Of a DNA stretch of 45,069 nucleotides, positions 16,540 to 25,029 are shown in pieces. The stretch comes from an uncultured Clostridia bacterium (GTDB lineage Bacteria; Bacillota; Clostridia; Christensenellales; Aristaeellaceae). How positions within the stretch are numbered: position 1 is the first letter of the stretch; each line of letters opens with the position of its first letter. The DNA is taken from the NCBI GenBank assembly GCA_946413245.1, contig CAMKJS010000021.1, positions 1 through 45,069 of the forward strand, written 5' to 3'. The notes beneath the pieces are model-generated. The model was not told where the DNA came from. It searched no databases and saw nothing but the letters and a program-made list of their open reading frames with translations. Made by a program: the position numbers and the translations under genes.

Positions 16540-17082
16540 ATGAAGGAACGGTTTCGGAAATTCCTGGTGTCCCTGAAGCGGAAGCCCCATATGATTCCGC
16601 TGGCGGTGCTGGCAATCGCCTTTCTGGTATACAGCCTGCGGCTGACGGTGATCAGCAATACCACGGCGAAGCTGCAGGGCCAGGGAATGGGCCTGTGCGG
16701 CTTCATCACCATGCTGTTTTCCATGCTGGGGCTGGTCAGCTTCGGCCGGGCCTTCCCTCACCGGAAGCCCGTGAACAAGGTGATGCTGTGCCTGACCTTT
16801 ATCCTGTTCGGCGCGGTGATCTTTGCGGATATCAAATATATCGGCCTGGTGAACAACGCGCTGACCCGAACGGAGAACGCCATCGAGGTAACCGCGGCTA
16901 CCGCCTATATCACGGAATCCGTAACCCTGCTGCGGGTACATCTCGGAATCCTGGCTGCCGGGCTGGCGCTGACTGCCCTGCTGCCGCTGTATACGCCGCT
17001 GATCCGGAAGATCCGGACAAATATCCTGGTGGAGAGCAACGGAGAGATGGGTGCGCTGGAGCTCTCCGGCACGGAAGAATGA
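16540..17082 (+). CDS. Four-helix membrane protein of the sugar operon, unknown family (cassette 2, first protein)
   Basis: 180 residues, with AAAGGAGGG 6-7 nt before the ATG. A basic N-terminus (MKERFRKFLVSLKRKPH) precedes helices near 18-37, 48-68, 78-98 and 130-152. The segment before the last helix, TAAYITESVTLLRVH in outline, resembles the YTES region of the protein at 14391, and the loop lengths are similar, suggesting distant paralogy. The tail is acidic. Unknown family. It overlaps the next gene as ATGA. Context suggests a subunit or regulator of the sugar importer, but nothing in the sequence shows the mechanism. Confidence 0.75.
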   Translation: MKERFRKFLVSLKRKPHMIPLAVLAIAFLVYSLRLTVISNTTAKLQGQGMGLCGFITMLFSMLGLVSFGRAFPHRKPVNKVMLCLTFILFGAVIFADIKYIGLVNNALTRTENAIEVTAATAYITESVTLLRVHLGILAAGLALTALLPLYTPLIRKIRTNILVESNGEMGALELSGTEE

Positions 17083-17723
17083 GCCGAAAAAGCCGGAAAA
17101 CCGGGCGGACTCCCGAGCGGGAACCGACCCGGGACGCGGCGGAGTATTACCGGCTGAAAACCCAGGCGGTGGAAGACCTGGTGACCGCAAACGAGGAGAA
17201 CTCACCTGAGGTTTCAAGGGAAGAACTGCGGAAATACACCTCCCGCGGAAAGCTTCGGCTGGCGGACTGGGTAAAGCTGCTGCTGATCAAGTGGTGGTTC
17301 GCCGCGGCGGTATGCTTCTTTTTCCTGTGGGGGCTGGGGACGACGGTGCCCAACCTGCTGGATCTGATGGTGATCACCGCCGTGGCGCTGGGCTTTGTCA
17401 CGGACCTGCTGACGAACAACGCGCTGCGCTTTTTCGCGAAGCAGAAAGGCGCCAACGACCGGTGGATGATGTTTCCCCGGAAGGGGTTTGTCAGCCTGCC
17501 GCTGAACGTGCTGCACGGCTGCGTGGTCATGTTCCTGGTGTACACGGCGTACAACGCGCTGAACGGCGCCTGGATCGCCCTGAACGGACTGGAGGCGGAG
17601 GCGGTTCCCCTGGGGGTGGAACCCATCGGCTTCGGGCTGCTGTGCCTGGGGGCAGATCTGGCGCTGATCGGCATGAAACATCTTTTCCTGCAGATCGTGG
17701 CGGACGCGAAAAAGCGTGTCTGA
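17079..17723 (+). CDS. Four-helix membrane protein of the sugar operon, unknown family (cassette 2, second protein)
   Basis: 214 residues from the ATG at 17079, which overlaps the previous stop. The first ~65 residues are hydrophilic and highly charged (Arg, Glu, Lys), as if cytoplasmic. Helices follow near 68-88, 92-110, 142-160 and 178-198, with a basic loop (FFAKQKGANDRWMMFPRKG) between helices 2 and 3. No recognised family. It matches the protein at 14966 in position and in having a charged N-terminus followed by four helices, though direct sequence similarity is not obvious by eye. It is followed 66 bp later by the second MalK-type ATPase. Confidence 0.75.
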   Translation: MSRKSRKTGRTPEREPTRDAAEYYRLKTQAVEDLVTANEENSPEVSREELRKYTSRGKLRLADWVKLLLIKWWFAAAVCFFFLWGLGTTVPNLLDLMVITAVALGFVTDLLTNNALRFFAKQKGANDRWMMFPRKGFVSLPLNVLHGCVVMFLVYTAYNALNGAWIALNGLEAEAVPLGVEPIGFGLLCLGADLALIGMKHLFLQIVADAKKRV

Positions 17724-17789
17724 CGGTTATTGGTTAGTGAATCAGAGAAGAGCTGAAGGATCAGCGCTCGGTGAAGGAGGAACCCCGCT

Positions 17790-18872
17790 ATGGCTTATCT
17801 GTCGCTGAAGGAGATCAACAAGATCTATCCCAACGGCTATCACGCGGTGCATAATTTCAACCTGGACATCGAGAAGGGTGAATTTATTGTGTTTGTCGGC
17901 CCTTCCGGGTGCGGCAAATCCACCACGCTGCGGATGATCGCCGGGCTGGAGGACATTTCCAAGGGGGATTTCCTGATCAACGGCAAGCGGGCCAACGAAT
18001 GGGGTCCTCAGCAGCGCGAGGTGGCCATGGTCTTCCAGAGCTACGCGCTGTATCCTCAGATGACGGTGTACGACAATATCGCTTTCAGCCTGACGCTGAT
18101 GGGCGTGGACGAGGACGAAATCGACGCCCGCGTGCGGAAAACCGCGGGCATCCTGGGGCTGACAGACTATCTGGACAGACTGCCCCGTGCGCTGTCCGGC
18201 GGTCAGCGGCAGCGTGTAGCCATCGGGCGGGCCATTATCCGCAAGGTGGGCGTATTCCTGATGGATGAGCCGCTGAGCAACCTGGATGCCAAACAGCGCG
18301 TGACCATGCGCTCCGAAATCGCGCAGATTCACCGCTCCACCGGCGCCACGACCATCTATGTGACGCACGATCAGACAGAGGCGATGACTCTGGCGGACCG
18401 GATCGTGGTGATGAAGGACGGATACGTGCAGCAAACCGGTACCCCGAAGGAGCTGTATTTCAATCCGGTGAACGTGTTTGTGGCGGGCTTTATCGGAGAA
18501 CCTCCGATGAATTTTGTCCGCGGCCGGGTGGAGAACGGCAGCGTGGCGTTCGGAGCCAACCGTCTGAACGTGGCGGAGAAGCTTGGCGGAAAAGCTGCAG
18601 CCTGGGAAGGCAGAGAGATCGTGCTCGGCTTCCGGCCGGAAGCGATCCGGCTGCAGGATCCCGCGGACGCCCTGACCGTGAAGGCGCAGGTGGAGCTGAC
18701 GGAAATGCTGGGCGACAACGCCAATGTTTATGTGGACGCGGACGGCAGCAAGGCTATCCTGAAGGTTACCCCCCATGAGATTCCCGAAATGGATACGGAG
18801 CTGACGTTCTACCTGCCGAAGAGCCAGATCTATCTTTTCGACGGGGAAAGCGAGAATGTAATCGAAACCTGA
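17790..18872 (+). CDS. MalK/UgpC-type carbohydrate ABC transporter ATPase (copy 2)
   Basis: 360 residues, with GTGAAGGAGGAA upstream of the ATG. Walker A GPSGCGKST, Q-loop VFQSYALYPQM, signature LSGGQRQRVAIGRA, Walker B VFLMDEPLSNLDAKQ and VTHDQTEAMTLADRI are complete. The C-terminal TOBE region has GEPPMNFVRG, LGFRPEAIRL and EMLGDNANVYVD. It is closer to typical MsmK/UgpC proteins than copy 1. It may serve this importer together with copy 1 as a heterodimer, or be shared with other CUT1 importers, as MsmX is in Bacillus; both are inference. An inverted repeat with a short T run follows at 18888-18939. Confidence 0.93.
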   Translation: MAYLSLKEINKIYPNGYHAVHNFNLDIEKGEFIVFVGPSGCGKSTTLRMIAGLEDISKGDFLINGKRANEWGPQQREVAMVFQSYALYPQMTVYDNIAFSLTLMGVDEDEIDARVRKTAGILGLTDYLDRLPRALSGGQRQRVAIGRAIIRKVGVFLMDEPLSNLDAKQRVTMRSEIAQIHRSTGATTIYVTHDQTEAMTLADRIVVMKDGYVQQTGTPKELYFNPVNVFVAGFIGEPPMNFVRGRVENGSVAFGANRLNVAEKLGGKAAAWEGREIVLGFRPEAIRLQDPADALTVKAQVELTEMLGDNANVYVDADGSKAILKVTPHEIPEMDTELTFYLPKSQIYLFDGESENVIET

Positions 18873-18887
18873 AATCCGGCCGGGAGA

Positions 18888-18939
18888 GCCCCGGGAAGCC
18901 CTGACGCAGAGGCTTGCCGCCTGACGCGCCGGGGCTTTT
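18888..18939 (+). terminator. Possible attenuator between transporter genes and pectin-degradation genes
   Basis: An outer stem, GCCCCGG (18888-18894) with CCGGGGC (18929-18935), is followed by TTTT and encloses an inner stem, AAGCC (18896-18900) with GGCTT (18911-18915). The long, imperfect structure and short T run make partial termination or processing more likely than a full stop. Confidence 0.45.
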
Positions 18940-18954
18940 CAAAAGGAGAGGAAT

Positions 18955-20073
18955 ATGGGAAAAGAAACCATTTTCATGGAAGAGGATATCCGGGAGTATG
19001 CCCGGCAATACCGGGAACGGTATCAGCCCTACAAACAGTACTGGAATTATGAGGACGGCGTGGTGCTGGCGGGGTACGAGGCCCTGTACCGGGCCGACGG
19101 GGACAGCGCCTGCAGGGATTTTGTGATCCGGTATCTGGAAAAGGTGATTTCTCCCGAAGGAGAGATCACCAACTATCCGATGGATAAATACAACATCGAT
19201 TCCACCAACTGCGGACGGGTGCTGTTTTTCGCCCTGGATGAGACGGGAGACGAACGCTACCGCAAAGCGGCGGATTTCCTGACGAAGCGGCTGGAAACCC
19301 ATCCGCGCTGTTCCTGCGGGAATTTCTGGCACAAGGAGATTTATCCGGAGCAGGTGTGGCTGGACGGCCTGTATATGGCGCAGCCCTTCCGGACCGCGTA
19401 TGACATGCGCTTCGGCGGGATGCGGACGACGCCGGATATCGTCCGACAGTTCGAAAATGTAAGGAAATACCTGTACGACGCGGATAAACACCTGTACTAT
19501 CATGCCTGCGACCTGGCAAAGCAGCAGCCCTGGGCGGACCGGGAAACCGGCAGGAGCCCGAACTTCTGGCTGCGGTCCATGGGCTGGTATCTGATGGCCC
19601 TGATCGACTGCATCGACTGGATGGACGAGCAGCTGTACGAATCCCGCCGCACGCTGACCGACCTGTTCCGGGAAGCCATGGCAGGTATTCTGCCTTACGC
19701 GGATCCGGAAACCGGGCTGTTTTATCAGGTGATTGACCGGGCGGACGTGCCCGGGAACTATCCGGAAACGTCCGGGAGCGCGATGGTCATCTATGCCCGG
19801 CTGAAGGGAGTGCGCCTGGGTCTGCTGGACGGGGAAGTCCATCTGGCTCCGGCGCTGGCCGCCTTCGACGGGCTGACCCGGAAATACCTGAAGCAGGCGG
19901 AGGACGGAAGCTGGCATCTGCACGGCATCTGCGCCGTAGCCGGCCTCGGGCCCGGAGAGAAGCGGGACGGCAGCGTGGCATACTATCTGTCCGAGCCGGT
20001 GGTGGCGGACGACTCCAAAGGCGCCGGCGCGTACCTGATGGCCTTCGCGGAAGCGCTGCGGGCCAAATCATAA
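18955..20073 (+). CDS. Unsaturated glucuronyl/rhamnogalacturonyl hydrolase, GH105 (YteR/YesR-like)
   Basis: 372 residues with no signal peptide, so cytoplasmic. The (alpha/alpha)6-barrel family is recognised by VWLDGLYMAQPF with the conserved Asp, by WLRSMGWYLMALIDCIDW, and by the Gly-rich ETSGSAMVIYARLKG and C-terminal DDSKGAGAYLMAFAEA segments. GH105 enzymes hydrate the double bond of 4,5-unsaturated uronic acid at the end of pectin-lyase products, releasing a 5-keto-4-deoxyuronate and a shortened sugar. AAAGGAGAGG precedes the ATG. The released uronate is the substrate of KduI, encoded at 21610. Confidence 0.9.
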   Translation: MGKETIFMEEDIREYARQYRERYQPYKQYWNYEDGVVLAGYEALYRADGDSACRDFVIRYLEKVISPEGEITNYPMDKYNIDSTNCGRVLFFALDETGDERYRKAADFLTKRLETHPRCSCGNFWHKEIYPEQVWLDGLYMAQPFRTAYDMRFGGMRTTPDIVRQFENVRKYLYDADKHLYYHACDLAKQQPWADRETGRSPNFWLRSMGWYLMALIDCIDWMDEQLYESRRTLTDLFREAMAGILPYADPETGLFYQVIDRADVPGNYPETSGSAMVIYARLKGVRLGLLDGEVHLAPALAAFDGLTRKYLKQAEDGSWHLHGICAVAGLGPGEKRDGSVAYYLSEPVVADDSKGAGAYLMAFAEALRAKS

Positions 20074-20089
20074 TGCCGGGGAGAAAGAA

Positions 20090-21577
20090 ATGCAGATACT
20101 GTTTGTTTCCTCCCGCAGCTGCAGCGTGCTGCTGGCGGAGGACGGGGATTATTATCTCAGTACGCCGGTGCGGCTTTGGCTGAACGGCGCGTACCGGGGA
20201 GAGGAAACCCGCTCCGTGGTTTCCCTGTACGATCTGCAGCCGGATACGGAATATACCGTGACGGCGAAGGGGGATGCGGAAACCCGGATTTCCTTCCGGA
20301 CCCTGCGGGAAAGCGTTTCTCTGGACGTGCGCCGCTTCGGGGCCGCGGGGGACGGAGAGCATGATGACACGCCCGCCCTGCAGGCGGCTATCCTCTGCTG
20401 CCCGCCGGAAGGCCGCGTGATGATCCCGGCAGGAACCTACCGGACAGGGCCGGTGTTCCTGAAAAGCGGAATCACCCTGGAGCTGAAGGAAAACGCCGTT
20501 CTGGCCCTGGATACCGACCGTTCCCGCTTTCCGGTGCTGCCGGGGGTAACCTTCACGGAGAACGGGGAATATCTGCTGGGCAGCTGGGAAGGCAATCCCC
20601 TGGACTGCTTTGCGGGAGCCCTGACCGGGATAGGCGTGGCGGACGTGAAAATCATCGGCCGGGGCACGGTGGACGGCCGGGCGGCGGAGGGCGACTGGTG
20701 GATCAGCCCCAAGGTGAAGCGAGGCGCATGGCGGGGCAGGCTTTTCTACCTGCGGGACTGCCGGAACATCGCCGTGCAGGGCATCACCTTCCGGAATAGC
20801 CCGTCCTGGAACCTTCATCCCACCTTCAGCCGGGATCTGCTGTTCTGCGATGTGGCGGTGGAAGCACCCGCTGTCAGCCCGAACACGGACGGATTTGATC
20901 CGGAAAGCTGCAGCGGGGTGCGGATGCTGGGAACACGGTTTTCCGTGGGAGACGACTGCATCGCCATCAAGTCCGGCAAGATTTACATGGGCCGTACTTA
21001 CAAGACGCCCTGTGAGGATCTGGAAATTGCCTACTGTGCCATGCTGGACGGCCACGGCGGCGTGACGGTCGGCAGCGAAATGGCGGGAGGCGTCCGCAAC
21101 GTGCGGGTGCACCACTGCTATATGCGGGGCAACGACCGGGGACTGCGGATCAAAACGCGGCGCGGCCGCGGAAAGCAGGCTGTGGTGGACAACATCCGTT
21201 TCGAGCATGTCCGGATGGACGGCGTCAAGGCGCCGATGGTGGTCAACTGCTTCTACTTCTGTGATCCGGACGGACATACTCCGCGGGTGCAGGACCGGAA
21301 ACCACAGCCTGTGGACGAAGGCACTCCCACCATCGGGGAGATCGTCTTCGAGGATGTGCGGGCGGAAAACTGCCGGGCCTGCGCGGCCTATGTACTGGGC
21401 CTGCCGGAACAGCCGGTGCGCCGGATCACAATCCGGAACTGCACCTTTACCTTCGCTCCGGACGCGGAGCCCATGATACCCGCTATGGCGGACGGCGTGG
21501 AGCCGGTATCCCGCGGCGGAATCATCACCGCGAACGTGGAACAGGTGGAAACCGAAAACGTGGTAATCCGGGGCTGA
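20090..21577 (+). CDS. Polygalacturonase-type glycoside hydrolase, GH28, intracellular
   Basis: 495 residues without a signal peptide. Residues ~1-75 look like a fibronectin-III-like domain (LQPDTEYTVTAKG), as in bacterial exo-polygalacturonases. The right-handed beta-helix starts at VRRFGAAGDGEHDDTPALQ. All four GH28 motifs are present: SPNTDGFDPES, SVGDDCIAIKSGK, LDGHGGVTVGSEM and RGLRIKTRRGRG. The paired Asp and the His and Arg-Lys residues of the active site are therefore intact. It should hydrolyse galacturonic acid linkages in imported oligosaccharides, probably from the chain end. It starts 16 bp after the GH105 gene; together they would reduce pectic oligomers to monomers in the cytoplasm. 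Confidence 0.92.
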   Translation: MQILFVSSRSCSVLLAEDGDYYLSTPVRLWLNGAYRGEETRSVVSLYDLQPDTEYTVTAKGDAETRISFRTLRESVSLDVRRFGAAGDGEHDDTPALQAAILCCPPEGRVMIPAGTYRTGPVFLKSGITLELKENAVLALDTDRSRFPVLPGVTFTENGEYLLGSWEGNPLDCFAGALTGIGVADVKIIGRGTVDGRAAEGDWWISPKVKRGAWRGRLFYLRDCRNIAVQGITFRNSPSWNLHPTFSRDLLFCDVAVEAPAVSPNTDGFDPESCSGVRMLGTRFSVGDDCIAIKSGKIYMGRTYKTPCEDLEIAYCAMLDGHGGVTVGSEMAGGVRNVRVHHCYMRGNDRGLRIKTRRGRGKQAVVDNIRFEHVRMDGVKAPMVVNCFYFCDPDGHTPRVQDRKPQPVDEGTPTIGEIVFEDVRAENCRACAAYVLGLPEQPVRRITIRNCTFTFAPDAEPMIPAMADGVEPVSRGGIITANVEQVETENVVIRG

Positions 21578-21609
21578 AATGGCTCCAGAGAATAAAAGGA
21601 GGATCATTC

Positions 21610-22452
21610 ATGGATATTCGCTATTCCTGCAATCAGCGCGACTTCAAGCGCTATACGACCGAAGAGACCCGGAAGGAATTTCTGATCGAGAAACTGTTCG
21701 AGGCCGATGAGACCACGGCTGTTTACAGCCATGTGGACCGGATGGTGACCCTGGGTGTCATGCCTGTGACGAAGGCGGTTTCCATCGATCAGGGAATCGA
21801 TATCTGGAAGAATTTCGGAACGGAGTATTTCCTGGAGCGCAGGGAGTGCGGTCTGTTCAACGTGGGCGGCGCCGGCCGGGTGCTGGTGGATGACGACGTA
21901 TATGAGCTGGGCTATAAAGACTGCCTGTATATCACACGCGGCGCGCGGAAGGTGCTGTTCGAAAGCTGCGACGCCGCGGCGCCGGCGAAGTTCTATATCG
22001 TGTCCGCACCGGCCCACTGCAGCTATGAAACCCGCCTGATCCGCATCGCGGACGCGGCCAAGAAACCTCTTGGCGCGCTGGAAACCAGCAACAAGCGGGT
22101 GATCAACCAGTTCATTCATCCCTCCGTGCTCAAGACCTGTCAGCTCTCCATGGGCATGACGGTGCTGGAGCCCGGCTCTGTGTGGAACACCATGCCCGCC
22201 CATACGCATGAGCGGCGGATGGAAGTGTATTTCTACTTCGAGGTGCCGAAGGACAACGTGGTCTTCCATATGATGGGCGAAGGCGACGAAACCCGGCATA
22301 TCGTGATGAAGAACGAGATGGCGGTCATCTCTCCCTCCTGGTCCATTCACGCCGGCGCAGGCACCAGCAACTACACCTTTATCTGGGCCATGGGCGGAGA
22401 AAATCAGGCCTTTGACGATATGGATACGATTCCCACGGAAGAACTGAAATAA
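21610..22452 (+). CDS. kduI: 5-keto-4-deoxyuronate isomerase
   Basis: 280 residues, the usual KduI length. It is a cupin-type zinc enzyme that isomerises 5-keto-4-deoxyuronate (4-deoxy-L-threo-5-hexosulose uronate) to 3-deoxy-D-glycero-2,5-hexodiulosonate. The zinc ligands are visible as HTHERRMEVYFYFE (two His and a Glu) and a later His in SWSIHAG. Other family blocks are FLERRECGLFNVGG, FYIVSAPAH and NQFIHPSVLKTCQLSMG. AAAGGAGGATC precedes the ATG. It acts directly after GH105/pectin lyase products and before KduD, encoded 21 bp downstream. Confidence 0.96.
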   Translation: MDIRYSCNQRDFKRYTTEETRKEFLIEKLFEADETTAVYSHVDRMVTLGVMPVTKAVSIDQGIDIWKNFGTEYFLERRECGLFNVGGAGRVLVDDDVYELGYKDCLYITRGARKVLFESCDAAAPAKFYIVSAPAHCSYETRLIRIADAAKKPLGALETSNKRVINQFIHPSVLKTCQLSMGMTVLEPGSVWNTMPAHTHERRMEVYFYFEVPKDNVVFHMMGEGDETRHIVMKNEMAVISPSWSIHAGAGTSNYTFIWAMGGENQAFDDMDTIPTEELK

Positions 22453-22473
22453 ACTGAAAAGGAGAGCGGAACC

Positions 22474-23271
22474 ATGAACATGAAGGATTTCAGCCTGGAA
22501 GGAAAAATTGCCTGGATCACCGGAGCCAGCTACGGCATCGGCTTCGCCATTGCGGAAGCCTATGCGGCGGCGGGCGCCACCATCGTGTTTAACGACATCA
22601 ATCAGGAACTGGTGGACAAAGGCCTGAAAGCCTATGCCGAGAAGAATATCCCGGCCCACGGTTACGTCTGCGACGTGACGAAGGAAGAAGCGGTGCAGGC
22701 TCTGGTGGCGCAGATCGAAAAGGAAGTCGGCGTAATCGACATTCTGGTGAACAACGCGGGCATTATCCGCCGGATTCCCATGATCGAGATGAGCGCGGAA
22801 GAATTCCGCAAGGTAATCGACGTGGATCTGAACGCGCCGTTTATCTGCGCCAAGGCGGTCATTCCGGCCATGATCAAAAAGGGCCACGGCAAGATCATCA
22901 ACATCTGCTCCATGATGAGTGAGCTGGGGCGGGAAACCGTGTCCGCCTACGCGGCGGCCAAGGGCGGCCTGAAGATGCTGACCCGGAATATCTGCTCTGA
23001 ATACGGCGCGTACAACATCCAGTGCAACGGCATCGGCCCGGGTTACATCGCCACGCCCCAGACCGCGCCCCTGCGGGAACGGCAGCCTGACGGCAGTCGC
23101 CATCCCTTTGATCAGTTCATTATTGCGAAGACTCCGGCAGCCCGCTGGGGCGAAACCTCGGACCTGCAGGGCCCGGCGGTATTCCTGGCCAGCGACGCCA
23201 GCAACTTCGTGAACGGCCATGTGCTGTATGTCGACGGCGGCATTCTGGCTTATATCGGCAAACAGCCCTGA
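22474..23271 (+). CDS. kduD: 2-dehydro-3-deoxy-D-gluconate 5-dehydrogenase
   Basis: 265 residues, a short-chain dehydrogenase. The NAD(P)-binding motif is TGASYGIG (~residues 16-23); NNAG follows and the catalytic Tyr-x-x-x-Lys is in SAYAAAKGG. The C-terminal GPGYIATPQTAPLRE and YVDGGILAYIG segments match KduD. It reduces 3-deoxy-D-glycero-2,5-hexodiulosonate to 2-keto-3-deoxygluconate. AAAGGAGAG lies upstream. It is the last gene before a strong terminator at 23338, so the pathway's next steps (kinase KdgK and aldolase KdgA) must be encoded elsewhere. Confidence 0.95.
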   Translation: MNMKDFSLEGKIAWITGASYGIGFAIAEAYAAAGATIVFNDINQELVDKGLKAYAEKNIPAHGYVCDVTKEEAVQALVAQIEKEVGVIDILVNNAGIIRRIPMIEMSAEEFRKVIDVDLNAPFICAKAVIPAMIKKGHGKIINICSMMSELGRETVSAYAAAKGGLKMLTRNICSEYGAYNIQCNGIGPGYIATPQTAPLRERQPDGSRHPFDQFIIAKTPAARWGETSDLQGPAVFLASDASNFVNGHVLYVDGGILAYIGKQP

Positions 23272-23337
23272 CAGCATTTCCGCGGCGGAATTCCGACGCG
23301 GACTTCACTGAAAAAAACGCGGAATCTGAACAATATC

Positions 23338-23373
23338 AAACAGCCGCCCGGACTGAATCGGGCGGCTGTTTTT
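23338..23373 (+). terminator. Intrinsic terminator ending the sugar/pectin operon
   Basis: A 13 bp perfect stem (23338-23350 with 23359-23371, 8 nt loop) is followed by a run of five T. The inverted version read from the minus strand has only three T, but may also help end the converging symporter transcript. Confidence 0.92.
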
Positions 23374-23391
23374 GCCGGTTTGGCAGGTTTA

Positions 23392-24957
23392 TTATTCGGT
23401 TTCGATGGAATCCCGGGCGCGGACGATAACCTTCCGGTCGTAGCAGCTGAAGATCTGTTCCACGGAAGCCTTGTCCGGGGCTTTGGTGAGAAGGCTCACC
23501 ACCGGGACGATGACCATGCCGGCCAGCATGCAGAAGGCGCCCGCGTTGATGGGGCTCTGCAGCAGGGCGGGGAAGGAACCGCGGACCACGGTGTTCAGAA
23601 TCATAACCACGGTGGAGAAGACGAAGCTGGCCACGCAGCCGGCAGAGGTGGTGCGCTTCCAGTACAGGCCGTACAGGAAAGGCGCCAGGAACGCGCCGGC
23701 CAGGGCGCCCCAGCTGATACCCATCATCTGCGCGATGAAAGCGCTGCCGGAACGGTACTGGAAAATGGCGATGACCGCCGAAATCGCGATGAACACGCCG
23801 ATCAGAATCCGCATAACCCGCAGCTGTTCTTTCTCCTTAAACTCCTTCTTCATCGCCGGCTCCAGGAAGTCCAGCGTCAGCGTCGAGGAGGAGGTCAGCA
23901 CCAGGGAGGAGAGGGTAGACATGGAGGCGCTGAGCACAAGCACCACCACCACGGCGATCAGGAAGGGAGAAAGCGTGTTCAGCATGGCGGGGATGACCGC
24001 GTCAAAGCCACCCACCGGCGTACCGGCTTCCGTGACGCCGATTTCCGTGGAGAAGAGCCGGCCGAAACCGCCCAGGAAGTAGCATCCGCCCGCGATGACG
24101 ACGGCGAAGAAGGTGGAAACGATCATGCCCTTGGTGATGGATTTTTCACTCTTGATGGCGTAGAACTTTTGCACCATCTGGGGCAGGCCCCAGGTGCCCA
24201 GGGAGGTCAGAATCATGACGCCCAGCAGGTTCAGGGGATCCGGGCCGAAGAAGGAATTGAAGACGCCGGGGGTATCGGACACCAGCGGATCGGAAACCCG
24301 GCCAAGCTGATCCAGCGCGGCCAGGAAACCGCCCTTGGAAGCCAGCACCGCCCCGATGATGGCGACAATGCCGACCAGCATGATAATGCCCTGAATGAAA
24401 TCGTTCACCGCGGTGGCCATATATCCGCCGGCGATGACGTACACCGCGGTCAGGACCGCCATGACGATGACGCAGACCGCGTAATCCACATGGAAGGCCA
24501 TCTCAAACAGCCGGCTCAGGCCGTTGTACAGCGACGCCGTATAGGGAATCAGGAAGATGAAGATAATCACCGAAGCCAGCACCTTCAGGAACCTCGAATC
24601 GAACCGGGATTCGAAGAACTGCGGCATGGTCTTGCTCTGCAGATGCTGGGTCATGATGCGCGTTCTGCGCCCCAGCACGGCCCAGGCCAGCAGGGAGCCC
24701 AGCAGGGCGTTCGCAATTCCCACCCAGGTGGAGGCGATGCCGTATTTCCAGCCGAACTGGCCCGCGTATCCCACGAATACCACGGCGGAGAAATAGGAGG
24801 TACCGTAGGCAAAGGCGGTCAGCCAGGGGCCTACGTTCCGCCCGCCGAGCACGAAACCGTTCACGTCCGTGGCGTGCTTCCGGCAATAGAAGCCGACGAA
24901 AATCATGACGCCGAAGAAAAGCAGCAGCATTCCCAGTTTGATAAACAGTTCTTCCAT
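23392..24957 (-). CDS. Sodium:solute symporter (SSS family), T-box controlled, likely amino-acid transporter
   Basis: 521 residues from the ATG at 24957, with AAAGGA upstream; translation of longer frames would run through the terminator of the leader. About 13 membrane helices in the SSS/PutP pattern: MEELFIKLGMLLLFFGVMIF starts the first, FVLGGRNVGPWLTAFAYGTSYFSA is the conserved helix-2 region that helps form the sodium and substrate site, and GGYMATAVNDFIQGIIM is the mid-protein motif. It couples uptake of a small solute to inward Na+ flow. Next to pectin genes a sugar acid would be a reasonable guess, but the leader (24958-25275) is a T-box that senses an uncharged tRNA, so an amino acid is more likely. 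Confidence 0.9.
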   Translation of the reverse strand: MEELFIKLGMLLLFFGVMIFVGFYCRKHATDVNGFVLGGRNVGPWLTAFAYGTSYFSAVVFVGYAGQFGWKYGIASTWVGIANALLGSLLAWAVLGRRTRIMTQHLQSKTMPQFFESRFDSRFLKVLASVIIFIFLIPYTASLYNGLSRLFEMAFHVDYAVCVIVMAVLTAVYVIAGGYMATAVNDFIQGIIMLVGIVAIIGAVLASKGGFLAALDQLGRVSDPLVSDTPGVFNSFFGPDPLNLLGVMILTSLGTWGLPQMVQKFYAIKSEKSITKGMIVSTFFAVVIAGGCYFLGGFGRLFSTEIGVTEAGTPVGGFDAVIPAMLNTLSPFLIAVVVVLVLSASMSTLSSLVLTSSSTLTLDFLEPAMKKEFKEKEQLRVMRILIGVFIAISAVIAIFQYRSGSAFIAQMMGISWGALAGAFLAPFLYGLYWKRTTSAGCVASFVFSTVVMILNTVVRGSFPALLQSPINAGAFCMLAGMVIVPVVSLLTKAPDKASVEQIFSCYDRKVIVRARDSIETE

Positions 24958-24992
24958 CCTTGTTCCATCCTTTCCCGGTCCGCGGTGTGAAG

Positions 24993-25029
24993 AAAAAGCC
25001 CCCGGCATTCCGCATGGAATGCTGAGGGC
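24993..25029 (-). terminator. T-box leader terminator
   Basis: Read on the minus strand, a 14-bp-class stem with one mismatch and a G-T pair (5' arm 25029-25016, 3' arm 25011-24998, loop ATGC) is followed by TTTTT (24997-24993). The 5' arm contains CCCTCA, complementary to TGAGG of the T-box sequence, as expected for alternative pairing. Confidence 0.88.

Noticed and set aside
23392..24957. Uronic-acid or sugar transporter as the role of the SSS symporter
   Set aside because: Location next to the pectin genes suggests it, but it is on the opposite strand with its own T-box leader, which argues for an amino-acid substrate.
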